The position numbers and the translations under genes were made by a program. The notes beneath the pieces are model-generated. The model was not told the DNA's origin, did not search any database, and saw only the letters and a program-made list of their open reading frames with translations. Positions 22,391-33,555 of a stretch of DNA of 64,000 bases are shown one piece after another. Location of the stretch: assembly GCA_030762935.1 (NCBI GenBank), contig CM060892.1:89331827-89395826 (forward strand), written 5' to 3'. This stretch comes from Hymenopus coronatus. Taxonomy: Eukaryota; Arthropoda; Insecta; Mantodea; Hymenopodidae. Each line of letters opens with the position of its first letter. Position 1 is the stretch's first letter.

Positions 22391-22995
22391 TAGAATGTAT
22401 GTATATTTGTCAATAGCTTGATAATATCTTTATTTCAAACTATTACTGCTAAAACAACTGTTTTATCTTTTCCAGTATACAGATCAAACTACCAGTTCTA
22501 ACCAAACGCAAACACAGCTTTCCAAAACTTGTTAAATATAACATAAGAATATCGGCGAATATGCTGTAGTGCTTGTTGTGAGGCAGCATTCTAATACTTT
22601 GTTCAAGGTGATACTGTCTACTCCAGGCTATTCCAGCCATACGCAGCAGAGTAAGTGTACTGCGCGTATGCAAAAAAAAAAAAAAGTACTCCAAATCCGA
22701 CTGGAGGGGCTGATAGCCAAGGAAGGACACATCATAAATATTGTGTTTCCTGCAAACTGCATTTTAACTTCATTCAGCCGTGACGACCGTTTGCCCTCAA
22801 AAGGGTGTTATAAAGTTGCTGAAGGCAATTCAAGGAATCTTGAATACCTCGCTGCTCTTGGTGCGCATACAGTTTTAACAGTCTGGACTGTTCAATCCTT
22901 TGTAATGAGGTAGCTTATTTCTTTAACCAGGACAAACGAGTAATTATTTCCTTGAGGACCTATGTTATTCTATCTGCTATGGAAAAATAGCTACC
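22391..22995. other. no gene recognised; overlapping open frames at 22449-22913
   Basis: A plus frame of 114 codons (22569-22913) and a minus frame of 93 codons overlap across an A13 run. The later part (GYKVAEGN-like region and ALGAHTVLTVW) looks less AT-biased, but I recognise no family. Not called as a gene. Confidence 0.35.
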
Positions 22996-23740
22996 TATTA
23001 TTACTTTCTCTACACGTATTATGTGCATGGTGTATAGAGAATGCATTGTAATGCACCGAGAAATTCGATACCGAGATTTCACTAGAAATACATATTCTGA
23101 GATCCCCTGAATAAAAAAAAGGATTTTTAGAAAAATGTCCATGTGTTTGTGTGTGTCTGTGGACAGCATAGCTCAAAAACGAAGAGACTGTTTTCTCAAA
23201 AATGGCTGTAACGATTTTATTAAAATATCGTATATTAAAGATATTTACCTGAAAATTAAATCTACCTCTTGAATTTTCTGGGAATAGCCTCTGAAGACTA
23301 CTTTATTCTGGATGAATTTTACAGAACTTAACATAACTGCCAAACAGCAAGAGATGGACAAAAACTTTAGAGCACGTTAAAACACACAATTTGTGTCATA
23401 TACATTTTTTCGTAGAATTGATTGTTTTTAGATATTCCTGTTTTTTGTTTGTTTGTTTGTTTGTTTCAGATTTTAAAAACTTATACATTTCTCATGCAGT
23501 AATTTGTCAACTCCGGTCCATATAAAGGAACTTCAGTCGCATAGCAACCAGCTTTTGACTTTCAGTTTAATCTATGGTATTCCCTTATTTTACTTCTATT
23601 TACAATTAAGCAAGTAATAATATTATTTCTGCTAATTTTTTTTCGATTAGTATAAAGTAAATAGAAGCATAAGTTTTTTAACAATAATTTGTTGCAGATA
23701 TGTGGATAAAGGCATTTGAATGGAACACATCAATTTTATA
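22996..23740 (+). repeat. DR-A, nearly full length, hairpin block deleted
   Basis: It starts ATTACTTTCTCTACACG, has the near-palindrome TATGTGCATGGTGTATAG, the GT tract TGTGTTTGTGTGTGTCTG and GACAGCATAGCTCAAAAACG. It then skips the AATACCAAACTTGG hairpin and goes straight to CTCAAAAATGGCTGTAACG. A (GTTT)5 run at 23445 lies before TTTCAG. It ends TGAATGGAACACATCAAT. Confidence 0.92.
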
Positions 23741-23756
23741 TGTAAATTAAACGACT

Positions 23757-23886
23757 TTCTACGTTGTTTCTTTCTCTATTATTTATTATATAAATTAGCG
23801 AATGCATTCCTTTCCACCTAAAACCTCTATATGAAGATTTCAGTGAAACTAAGCATTTTGAAACCCCATGAATCTTAAAAAGCATT
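23757..23886 (+). repeat. DR-A 5' fragment
   Basis: TTTCTTTCTCTATTATTTAT, TCCTTTCCACCTAAAACCTC and CCCCATGAATCTTAAAAAGC correspond to the first 130 bp of DR-A. It is followed immediately by the start of another copy. Confidence 0.65.
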
Positions 23887-23888
23887 TT

Positions 23889-24470
23889 TCTCTGGTTCAT
23901 ACATAGTGTACGGGTAGAGAAAGCATTGCATTTTACCCAATTCGATACCAAGATTTTACTATTAGTAAATACTCAGGGTACCCTGAAAAAAAATTTAAAA
24001 AGAAGTCCGCGTTTAATTCTTGGAGCATCATGACTCAAAAATGAAAAGTGACTGAAAAGCCATATTTGTTATTTGAGTTTAGCTATGCAATATCGCAAAT
24101 AGAGGGTTATAATTTATGTGAAACGTGTTTCAGCCTTATTGATTTCCCCAAATTCAGATTCTAACTGTTGTGCAAGTTATTTGCACGTAAATAAAATGTA
24201 TTTTTTGAATTTTCTAGGAACAGTCTATGAAGACCCTCGTGGATCACGTTAAGGCACACAACTTATGCAAGTTATCCTATTTTGTGGAGTTAACCATTTC
24301 AAAGATATACCTTCATTATTATTTTGAATTTTTAAAATTTTCTCAAAGGGCAATCAGCTATTTAAAAATTGGACTCAGTTTTTCATATTGTAGTTTTCTT
24401 ACATGTACAACGAAATGTGCAAATGAAAATTGTACCTATATTTGACAAATGTTATGTACTTACATTTCCT
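23889..24470 (+). repeat. DR-A, strongly diverged
   Basis: CATACATAGTGTACGGGTAG start, AATTCGATACCAAGATTTTA, ACTCAAAAATGAAAAGTGAC, AAATAAAATGTATTTTTTGA, GTTAAGGCACACAACTTATG and TTTCTCAAAGGGCAATCAG. It lies head-to-tail with the fragment before it. Confidence 0.75.
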
Positions 24471-24854
24471 AGAAAAGGATTCTAAATTATTTATGATCAT
24501 ATTTAAGACTATTTAGTCAAGAAAAAATTACAATATTTTACCTCTAGCTTTCTAAAATAAAGAAATTAAGTATTTCAAAGTGTTTAAGCGTTAAAATAGT
24601 TTTAGTTGGTAACAAAAATTGAAAAATGTTTTCACCTTTGGTCCTCAATAGTTACTAAGTAAAGATACACAAAAGTAGTACACATTAAACTTGTGCTCTA
24701 AAGAAAGTCTTGCTTTTATAGTGCATTTCTGGCTCATATTATGGTTTAAATTGATTGTTCTACATCTTATCTTTAAGATTCCATTTGACACGTTCCTAAT
24801 CACTATTGAGGTGGTCTCCAAAAGGCAAATTCAAAATCTATAGGGAATTTCTAC

Positions 24855-25345
24855 CACATATAATAAGTAGGGGATTTATTGTATTCCCTAAAAATTCTAT
24901 ATAGATATTTCACCGGAAATATACGTTTCGACTCTCCTGAAAAACTCTCGAAAAAGGTTGCCCTCGAGCGCGAGTATACCTGTGTCTTTGAACAGCATAA
25001 CTCAAAATGAAAAATGCCGAACTTTATATTTAAATGCAGCTTTTACTAAGGATGAGACACGAAGATTTTCAAGAAAATTTTCCTACTCCTAACTATCCTT
25101 TACGTGGATAATTTTTCGAAAATTTTGATTTTCTTAAAAACGGCTCATACTATTTTATTATAATACTATTTGTTTTAGGTATAATCATTAAACATTAAAT
25201 GTTTATCTTGAATTATCTAGAAACAGTCTCTCAAGTGCTCTTCATTCTGAACAATTTATACATAAGTTATATGCATAAACAGAGTCAAAATCTTACTTCA
25301 GAAATAATAAAGATCTCTTAAAGTGCACAATTTATGACAAATTGC
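24855..25345 (+). repeat. DR-A 5' two thirds
   Basis: ATAATAAGTAGGGGATTTAT, GATATTTCACCGGAAATATA, GAACAGCATAACTCAAAATG, GAGACACGAAGATTTTCAAG, TTTCGAAAATTTTGATTTTC and GTGCACAATTTATGACAAAT. It ends where the next copy starts (CTTTTACTTCCTCTACCC). Confidence 0.82.
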
Positions 25346-25346
25346 T

Positions 25347-26085
25347 TTTACTTCCTCTACCCAGTATAGGATGTATATATCAGATAGAGAAGATAGTAAA
25401 TTCCACCAAAAAGTTTGATACCGAAATTTCACCGGAATACACGTTTTAAGGCCTCCTGTAAACCTGATATTTAAGTTTAGTAAGAACGCTACAAACTTTG
25501 AGAAAAATCCACCTACACTTTACATGGACAAAATTTCGAATTTTTTTATTTTCTTAGAAATGACTTTCGATTTTGATTCAAATAATTTAAAGATATTGAC
25601 ATACCAAATAATTTGTATATTTTGGAATTGCTTGGATAGCCTCTGAAGACTTTTATATTCTGGATGACTTTTGTACAAATGGTAAATCGTAAGATTCAGA
25701 CAAAACCTTACTATAATAAAAATGTAGATCTTGTCAACACACATAATTTATGCCATATATATTTTTTCATGAAGTTAAATGTTTCCAAAATACTCCTTAT
25801 TAGTGTTTAAAGTTTTCCAATATGTTTCTCATAGGGAATTTGTCAACTCCTGGCAATGCAAAGAAACGTATTTCAATCATAAAACAATAGGTTTTAAAAC
25901 ATTGGTCTATCGCTTTAGCTTAATGTAGTTGTTTATTTTTCTTCTACCTATAAGGAAATCATTAATACGACTGCTTCTACAATATTTATCTTGATTACCA
26001 CTGTACAGAGAGAAGGATCAGATTTTTTATAATAATCCGTTGCAGAGTAGTTAGAGAAAATCTTGTGAATGGAAATACTTTTTTT
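25347..26085 (+). repeat. DR-A, nearly full length, abutting the previous copy
   Basis: It starts TTTTACTTCCTCTACCCAG and lacks the GT tract and the AGCATAGCTC block. It continues through GATATTTAAGTTTAGTAAG, GCCTCTGAAGAC, CTCATAGGGAATTTGTCAAC and ends GTTGCAGAGTAGTTAGAG and TTGTGAATGG. Head-to-tail with 24855-25345. Confidence 0.82.
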
Positions 26086-26089
26086 CTGT

Positions 26090-27046
26090 GGTAGTAACAA
26101 TTTTTGAGATATTCCTTATTAACGGTTTAAATGTTACATTGCTTCTAGCGATGCATTTTACAGTATAGAATTTCTATAAGCTAAACATAAAAAATTAGGT
26201 CCATATCATGCTTTCGAGAGAAAAATCGTTCTAAAATGAACCGTTAATTATGGACGAAATTACAGATCTAACAAATTTAGCAACCATATTCCTGAAACAG
26301 TTAATATTGCATACGAGATTCTGAAACACTTGCATAATGTTGTTACTGTGTCGTCTGCTATATATTTACAACCACATCTTAACAATAAGGAGCCTATAAA
26401 TCAATGGAGAAAACCAGGGCTCAAACTTCATAAGGACAACTTTAAACTATTTACCATTGTACTAGCATATATATATTTTGTCAATTATTTAAAAACGATC
26501 AATCTCAGATTAACACTGGGACATCAGGATTAGTTCTCCAAAATATACAAATGGAATCCGACAAAATTCATTATACATCTGATAATCTCACAATACTTAA
26601 ATGTGAAATTTGGAAAGGATTCTGTAATATTTTAAAAGTTAATATAAGGTGTATATTGAAAAGACACGACAGTGTGGAAGGAAAAAACATCATTAAAAAT
26701 ATATTAATAAGTTATATCAAGGTAAATATTATGTTAAGCTTCATTTATAATTTTCTACAGAAAAAAACAGTACAAATCCCGTGCTAATGGAGTTTTCGCA
26801 AAATCATTTCCAATAAAAATTCTTATCTCAGGGGCAGTTAAAAGATTACTCTGTTTCTAGTTGCTATAAATCCTATCACTGAGAATAGCATACATCCTGC
26901 GAAGGCAAGTTCAATTACTGATGACTCGATCCAGTACTGCAGTGTACACATATATACAACACGAGCAATCGTCTCTTAGAGGCAATATTAACAGAAGTAG
27001 AAAATATTCTCTCAGATAGATTTTAGAATATCAAAATCCAAATCTA
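26090..27046. other. no gene recognised
   Basis: Two adjacent plus frames (67 and 78 codons at 26330-26787) lack recognisable motifs. A short DR-A-like piece (TTTTTGAGATATTCCTTATT) sits at 26100-26120. Confidence 0.4.
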
Positions 27047-28276
27047 CGAGGGTCGGCTGATAAGTCCCGGTCCTCTCAATGAAATCAGTATTTAATTAAT
27101 TTTGTTTTGCTTTATTTCCTAACAATCTCCAGAAAGGCTAATACATTTGTGATATCGGTGTTCTAATTTAACCATCTCTGTAGTACGATTTACCTAGGAC
27201 CTCAAAATAGCTGTTGACCGCATCACTGACCTCCTCGTTGTTGTTAAATCTTCGTTCTCCAAGAACATTTTTGAGATTTGGTAACACTGGATGGTAGATC
27301 TGGTAATTAGGGTGGATTTTTAAGCAATGCGAACTTTAATTCGCACATTTTTCCCCATTGCAATTACTGAACGATGGGCCGGAACAGTATTTTTCTTTTC
27401 ACCTCCTCACTCAAACGTTGCAGAAAGCTTGCTTAGTAGTTAACAGTGATACTTTTACCATTTCCAAGTAATCAATAAAAATAATTCCCTGTGCATCCCA
27501 GAAAACACTCGCCATAACCTTGTTATCTGACAAAATTTACTTTGCCTTTTTGGAGTTGGTTCACTTGGCGCAGTCCACTGTTATGACTGTAATTTACTTT
27601 CTGGGGTGTAGTAATTTATCCAAGTTTCATCCATGGTAATAAGTCGTCTCAAAAATTCACTGAAATGTTTACGGTAGAGCTCTACATTCTTAACTTATAT
27701 AGTTTTTCTTTGCAATTTTTGATCAGGTGTCAACAAACGCGGCACCCATCTTGCACATACCTTGTGAAAGCCCTAAACATAACTTAAAATATTACCTGCA
27801 CGTTCTTTTAGTATGTTTTTAGCCTCTGCTATCTCAAACAACTTTAATCTGCGGTCTTCCAGTAGTAAACGATGAATTTTTTCAATGATCTCTGAAGTTG
27901 TCACTTCTACAGGGCGTCCAGAACGAGGCTCATCACTAGTGCTCGTACTCCTATTTTAAACACTGAAACCCACCTTATAATCACTGAATAAGAAGGGGCA
28001 GAGTCTTTCAATGTACTGTACAACTTCCTTTAATTCTTTAGGCATTAATCCTTTCAAATAGAAGTATTTAATCACTGCTCGTTTTTCCAAATCCTCCATA
28101 TTCGTGAAAGCTCTAAAGTTGTCTTGTTTCAAATGCTGCCATTGGAAAACTAAAAAACTATTGACCTGTGACTATGGATACAAGCTAGTCTATAGTTAAA
28201 TTTTACGATGCTACCGTCTAACTGGCCTAGTAGCAATATGTCTGTGTGAGGCCCAGGACTTGGCAGCCGACCATAG
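27047..28276 (-). mobile_element. mellifera-type mariner element, full length but decayed
   Basis: The inverted ends are CGAGGGTCGGCTGATAAGTC (27047) and, read inward from 28276, CTATGGTCGGCTGCCAAGTC. Both are flanked by TA (27045-27046 and 28277-28278), the expected target duplication. The length is 1230 bp. CGAGGGT at the tip is typical of mellifera-subfamily mariners. The minus strand carries the decayed transposase listed separately. It lies in unique AT-rich DNA. Confidence 0.9.
27090..28140 (-). pseudogene. mellifera-type mariner transposase, multiply broken
   Basis: Pieces readable on the minus strand in the family order: FTNMEDLEKRAVIKYFYLKG (N-terminal helix-turn-helix), EKIHRLLLEDRRLKLFEIAE, KVCARWVPRLLTPDQK, ITMDETWINYYTPESKLQS (first aspartate kept, but TGDE changed to TMDE), QWTAPSEPTPKRQSKF, PAHRSVIAMG (second catalytic aspartate lost), and NLKNVLGERRFNNNEEVSDA near the C-terminus (third lost). 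Stops and frame changes occur throughout. Much older than the copy at 21120. Confidence 0.85.
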
Positions 28277-28278
28277 TA

Positions 28279-30085
28279 TATGTACAGCCTTCTTTCATCT
28301 AAAACACAGGGTTACTCTCCTTAGTTTTGTGTCGACTACGAAACGCAAAACCAAATTTAACAAACTTTAAATACTATTACTAATATTCGAGAAAACAATA
28401 TCTTATGCAAAACTATTAAATACTGAATGTCTAAGATGATTTAAATCTCGCTCTCTTCAAATTAATGAGGAGTTGTTCACACTATTTTGATGAGAATCTA
28501 GGTCAATAGTACAGTCTAAAATAAATTTGGTGTCATTGTTTGCAATTCGGCTTTATAAACTACACATAAAATCCTAGACCATGTGCAAACAAAGCACTCA
28601 GGAGAGCTATTAAGAGTCTTCTATACCAGCCCAGCCATCAGTCTCCAGATCGTCTCTGGCGAGAGATGCCATTAAGCACCATAAGAGAATTTCTAACTAT
28701 TAGCTACCCCTTCAGATCAGCTTATATGAACATCTACCTACTCGTCTCTATCTTCAAACAATTCCTTGAACAAATATTCAGAAAAAAAATGAACCGGGCA
28801 CTAGAATATATATATTTATAGATTCTGCAAGGAATTAATATATTCCTATACCTTCAGGAATAACAGGTGTATTCAAATCCTTGGAAGATTTCAAAACGCC
28901 AGATCAATCTACAGCTAGCTTATCATACTAAAATAAATCTACTGTCATCGAGTTCCCAATTTGTTTACATAACGAAATTAGACAATGATTACGTGGCAAT
29001 CTACAAAAATGGTTCAAATCCATTGAAAGTTGCCAACGTACCATAGCAGAAATTGAAGTAAAATTCTTCAAACTGTTGAAACTATCTAAACAGGCACCCG
29101 CTTCAACAGGCTCTATGACAAATACAAATTAAAGCTGAAGCAAAGTTGCCCAACAGCGCCGCGCTTGGTTGTACTAGGTCCATGAAGATATACAAGAACA
29201 GTGTAAACATCCAGAGAAAGTTAATATTATTTCTGTTAACAATTACAGAGCACTACTTTTAAAAAATTAAAGTCACCTTTTATATTTTAAAAAGAATATT
29301 CCACCTAACAATATCGTCAATAACTAATTTTGTAATTGCGTAATACGGTGTTCTTATTTAACATCAGAGATTAGACCCATTATTGGGTTAAATTAAAACA
29401 TTAAGACACCGCAACAAAAACCAAGCACGAGTAGTGTTTTACTACATTACTATTATTATTAGCATCGTCATCTTTTTCATTATTAATTTGCTTGGAAAAT
29501 AAAACTAATACATGAAATATTCATAACGACGAACATGCAATCATGAGAGCACATTATACGCTGAAATTTTATGTGTTTGCATTTTTTTACAATGCTTAGT
29601 TGCTTTGAGTAGCAGATTAGCTAATGCCAGACATCCAAGCATTACGCTACAGTCTTCAAGCAAATGAAAAAATCTCCATAATCAGTTTCACACTAACATA
29701 GCAGCATGTCATTTTCTGGGAAAGAAGAGATCAGGTTAAAAATTACTCGTCTAAGAATTTTGCATACAAAGCTAACATATTGCTATATAATTTCAAGAAC
29801 GGAATCTTATACATGTGTTACTTGTAAATATCTTGCTCCAATCATGGGCTGAGCATAATTTAATACAGCTAGAAAGAAACATTACATACCAAATGACTAT
29901 CCACAGCATCTAAGGAAAAACAATATATTTCAGCAGTAAAAAACTACGTTACAAAAATATCTGCATTAGATTAATTGATTTCACAATTCATTCAAACTTC
30001 TAATTATTATATCGAAATTGCATCTAATGTAACAGCACTCATTCAGTGTGTTTTAAGGGACAAAGGGAATTAATTCAATATGTGT
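28279..30085. other. no gene recognised
   Basis: The 28600-29180 part is slightly GC-richer (CAGCCCAGCCATCAGTCTCC, CCAACAGCGCCGCGC) and stop-poor in places, but no motif can be named. The rest is AT-rich. Confidence 0.4.
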
Positions 30086-30968
30086 ATTTTTACTTTCTCT
30101 ATACGCATTATTAACCTATGATAGAGAAAGTATTGCACTCCACCAAAAAATTCGATACCAAGATTTTACTGGAAATATATGTCTTAGGGTCCCCTTTATC
30201 TAAAAAAAAGCATTTTCACAAAAAGGTCCGCGCGCGCGCGCGTGTGTGTGTGTGTGTCCGTGTGCCCGTGAACACGATAACTCAAAAACGAAAAGTCGGT
30301 AAAATACCAAACTTGGTATTTAAGTTTAGTATCTTCCAGGGATGCGACACGAAGATTTTGAGAAAAATCCCCTCCACCCCAAAATACCCTTTATATGGAA
30401 CTTTTTTCGAAAATTTTGATTTTCTGAAAAAGGGCTCTAACGATTTTGATTAAAATATCATATATTAAAGATATTTACCTGACAAATAAAATGTATATTT
30501 TGAATTTTCTGGGAATAGCCTCTGAAGACTACTTTATTCTGGATGAATTTTGCTTAACTACTAAACCGTAAGAGATGGACAAAAACTTATAACACAAAAA
30601 ATGTAGAGCACGTTAAAACACACAATTTATGTTATATACGTTTTTTTTTTTCGTGGAGTTGATCGTTTTTGAGATATTCCTTTTTCTTGGTTTCAGTTTT
30701 GAAAAACATACTTTTCTCATATAGGAATTTGTCAATTTCTGTCCACACAAACAAAGGATCATCAGTCACATACGAACCAGCTTTTGGCTTTCACATTAAC
30801 CTATGGTACTCATTTATTTCGCTTGTATTTACAATAAAGCAAGGAATAAGACTATTTCTGCTAATTTTCCTCGATTAACATGAAATAAATAAAAGATAAG
30901 CATATTAAAAATAATTTGTTACAGAGAGATAGAGAAAGTCATGTGAATGGAACACATCAATTTTTGTG
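30086..30968 (+). repeat. DR-A, full length, a good reference copy
   Basis: All blocks are present: TTTTTACTTTCTCTATACG, ATTCGATACCAAGATTTTAC, a CG/GT tract (GCGCGCGCGCGTGTGTGTGTG at 30230-30260), the hairpin AATACCAAACTTGGTATTT, GATGCGACACGAAGATTTTG, GATGAATTTTGCTTAACTAC, CTCGATTAACATGAAATAAA and AGATAGAGAAAGTCATGTG ending CACATCAATTTTT. A possible 5-bp direct repeat GTGTA flanks the T-runs at both ends. The 111-codon frame across it is not a gene: it translates conserved non-coding blocks and the microsatellite. Confidence 0.95.
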
Positions 30969-30969
30969 T

Positions 30970-32056
30970 ATGTCTATATATGTAAATATACTCTGATTGT
31001 GGTTATATTAATATGAATACCAAAGGTAATTCAAATTGTATATATTCTTTGCATGATTAAATTACATATTATTATACAAATATATTCCTTAGTCAAAATC
31101 TTCCACAAGCCTCAACATTTAAGAACAATTATTGTAATTTTTTTATTTGCCTCTTTGAACCACACATCACACATTTGTAAACATATTTACTTAATTGTGA
31201 TTATTTTTTTAAAAATTTAGAAATGTTAATCTCTTGAACTTAATCATTTTTCATAGCTATTTTTCAAATACTACTGCCTATTCGCATTAGGATAACAGTA
31301 ATAATTTACAATTAATATCTCTGCACATTCTGCATTTTTTCGTTGTATTTAAACAAAAACTGAGACTCTGACATTTTTGAAAACTTAAAATAGTAGTTTT
31401 CAATAAAAAAACGATGTATCATTAAATATTATGCAAGATAACATGTGTATTGTAAAGTCCTTTACAATGGTGTAGAGCTCATGGCAAAAGGAGCAGCTAA
31501 ATGTTGATTTTCTATGGATACCCAAAGGTTTCAATAACCATTTGCTATAAAAAGGGATTCTGGTTTTTTGACCGATTGCAACTAAAATTTAGTTCCCAGT
31601 ACCCTAAAATATTCAGCATGAAGTACCATAGAGTTGGGTGCTTAATGCAGTCGCAATATCACCATGAAGATGTACGGTTTTAAATATATAAATTTTAAAA
31701 TACAAAAAACACACGTTTTTGTTGGGCAGATTTAATTCTTCCACATACCTATGAAACTGTCAGCAAAGACACTCGTAAAAAATATAGTTTAACAGTAAAA
31801 TTCTCCAGCTGCTCCATTCTGCCGTTTTGTGGTGAAACCAGGCTAAAAACAGAGTGTACGATGTAGTTAATAAACCAGTCTAGCTAAAGCCTTTGCGGAG
31901 AATTTGAGGTGGTTCAGGAATCAATTGGAAGAGCTTCACATGGAGTCTGCCTGGAGGGTGGTTTTGGAGACGGGGCAAGTCGCTGATCTGGCGTCTTCTC
32001 CGCGATCTGGGACAAATGTAGGAGGGCAGCATCGTAATTCTCCTCATCCCCTTTTC

Positions 32057-32092
<36 letters not shown>

Positions 32093-32425
32093 ACCTTGAT
32101 GTATCACTACGAACATCATGGAAGATTTCTTGTAGCTCCTCTACTAAATTCAAAATAATTACTGTATTTTCATCATAATAGAAATTACCGTCTTACTGTT
32201 ACGTTACTTTTCTTCTTATCCTTTTAAGAATTAGGACTCTTATCATCCATCCACGTTAACGAGATTTACCCAGATCTCTCTTCCAAACTGGCTGATAAAA
32301 TCAATTGTTTTTGGGAGGGATAACCTATCTAACATTTTGACAACACGATCCTTTAATTTCAGTATATTTTATTTTCTCATCCTTAACAATAAAATTAAAA
32401 TCTGATCTTATTGTTTCATTCCTTT
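30970..32425. other. no gene recognised; GC-richer patch with a (CA)n tract
   Basis: The 31890-32160 part is GC-richer and open on both strands (84 and 79 codons) around a CA dinucleotide run at 32059-32090. No domain is recognised and the frames overlap antisense, so neither is called. The remainder is AT-rich. Confidence 0.4.
32059..32090. repeat. (CA)n microsatellite
   Basis: About 30 bp of pure CA units, not associated with DR-A. Confidence 0.95.
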
Positions 32426-32474
32426 CACTTCCTCTACGCGTACCATGAATATAGTAGATGATGAAAGTATTGTA
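32426..32474 (+). repeat. DR-A 5' terminus, interrupted by a transposon
   Basis: CACTTCCTCTACGCGTACC, then GAATATAGTAGATGATGAA and GTATTGTA. This is the first 50 bp of DR-A, cut at the TA of ATTGTA where the transposon at 32475 begins. DR-A sequence resumes at 33179. Confidence 0.85.
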
Positions 32475-32637
32475 CAGGGTTAGTACAAAAGAAATAGACA
32501 ACTTCAACTGCCTGTAAAACAAAAACTATTAGAGATAGCAACCTAATTATTTTGGAGGTATGTTGAGAAACTCTCAAGGTATCGTTTGCTACTATTGGTA
32601 ACGCTGTAGTGTTTTGTTTGTTGTTGCAGAAGCTGAA

Positions 32638-33105
32638 ATGGCGGAAAATCCTGTGGAAAAGGCATATTGCGTGTTGGAATTTGCTAGAACGCAATCAGCA
32701 ACTGTTGTCCAACGCCATTTTAGAACACGTTACCACAAAACGCCACCGACTAGACAGTCAATCTACGACTGGTATAGAAAATTCGAGACAACGGGATGTT
32801 TGTGCAAAGGGAAGAGCTCGGGAAGACCAAGAGTTTCGGAAGAAAACGTTGAACGTGTTCGTTCTGCCTACATAAGAAGCCCACAGAAATCGACACCTAG
32901 GGCAAGCATGCAATTACAAATTCCACAGCAAACTGTATGGAAAATCTTGCGGAAGCGACTGCACATGATGCCTTACAGATTACAGATGTTGCAGTTTCTG
33001 AGTGAAGAAGATAAGGTCATACGGCGTGACTTTTGCATCGACATGTTGCGACATGATGAAGACGATGCTGGTTTTTGTGAGCGCATCATTTCATTTTTGT
33101 GGTAA
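32638..33105 (+). pseudogene. IS630/Tc1-mariner transposase, N-terminal half, open but truncated
   Basis: From MAENPVEKAYCVLEFARTQS the frame is open for about 155 codons. It has a first helix-turn-helix (VVQRHFRTRYHKTPPTRQSI, then YDWYRKFETTGCLCKGKSSG), the linker GRPRVSEENVERVR, and a second helix-turn-helix (ASMQLQIPQQTVWKILRKRL). It breaks off at EDDAGFCERII, just where the family's first catalytic motif (SDE) should follow. No catalytic residue is present, so the product could bind DNA at most. The last codons and the stop come from the inverted duplication. The intact frame suggests recent truncation. Confidence 0.9.
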
Positions 33106-33174
33106 CGCGTTCTAAAATGTCGTTGGACAACAGTTGCTGATTGCGTTCTAGCAAATTCCAACACGCAATATGCC
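32661..33174. repeat. 80-bp inverted duplication inside a transposon
   Basis: The arm 32661-32740 and the arm 33095-33174 are reverse complements with 2 mismatches in 80 bp. The loop is 354 bp. The arms hold the coding region for AYCVLEFARTQSATVVQRHF. A transcript would fold into a long hairpin. Confidence 0.97.
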
Positions 33175-33178
33175 TATG

Positions 33179-33510
33179 TATTTTAGAAAACTCTCCTGTG
33201 TGTGCGTGTGTGTGTGCGTGTGCGTGTGCGTGTGCGTGTGCGTGTGCGTGTGCGTGTGAGACTGTGGAAAACCTAGCTCAAAACCGAAGTCTAAACACAA
33301 AATATGGTAATTAAGTTTAATATGTTCATCTTCCAAGAATGCGACATGAAGATTTTCAAGAAAACATCCCACCCAAACCACCCTTTACATAGTCAACTTT
33401 TTTAATACTTTGTTTTTCTCAAAAATAACTAACGATTTTGGCTAAAACCGTTAAAATATTAAGAATATTTACGTGAATAAAATTATATCTTGAATAGCCT
33501 CTGAAGATAT
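33179..33510 (+). repeat. DR-A middle segment (continuation after the transposon)
   Basis: TATTTTAGAAAACTCTCCTG, a long (GTGTGC)n tract, CTAGCTCAAAACCGAAGTC, GCGACATGAAGATTTTCAAG, CCACCCTTTACATAG and AATAGCCTCTGAAGA. About 100 bp of DR-A between the insertion point and this restart is lost. Confidence 0.85.
33196..33259. repeat. (GTGTGC)n tract, internal microsatellite of DR-A
   Basis: About 64 bp of GT/GC units at the standard DR-A microsatellite position. It is purer and longer than in most copies and has a hexamer register not seen in other copies. Confidence 0.95.
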
Positions 33511-33555
33511 CTCCTTACATGTCATGAACTCATCTCTGCTGCCTGTATTTGCGAT

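Larger units (their letters stand above)
32475..33178 (+). mobile_element. truncated IS630/Tc1-mariner transposon with a fold-back end
   Basis: The left terminus CAGGGTTAGTACAAAAGAAA follows TA inside a DR-A copy. The body encodes the transposase N-terminal half and then stops. In place of the C-terminal half and right terminus there is an inverted copy of 80 bp of its own 5' coding region (33095-33174), after which DR-A resumes at about 33179. The left-end sequence resembles that of the element at 55075 (CAG.GTTA...AAAAGAAA), so both belong to one group. Confidence 0.88.

Noticed and set aside
22569..22913. 114-codon frame as a host gene
   Set aside because: It crosses an A13 run and shows no recognisable family; recorded only as an open stretch.
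30118..30453. 111-codon frame with a valine/cysteine-rich stretch
   Set aside because: It is a translation of DR-A including its GT microsatellite. The same frame is open or broken at random in other copies.
31904..32158. 84-codon frame in a GC-richer patch as a host exon
   Set aside because: An antisense frame of equal length overlaps, a CA run interrupts both, and no splice sites or homology can be supported.
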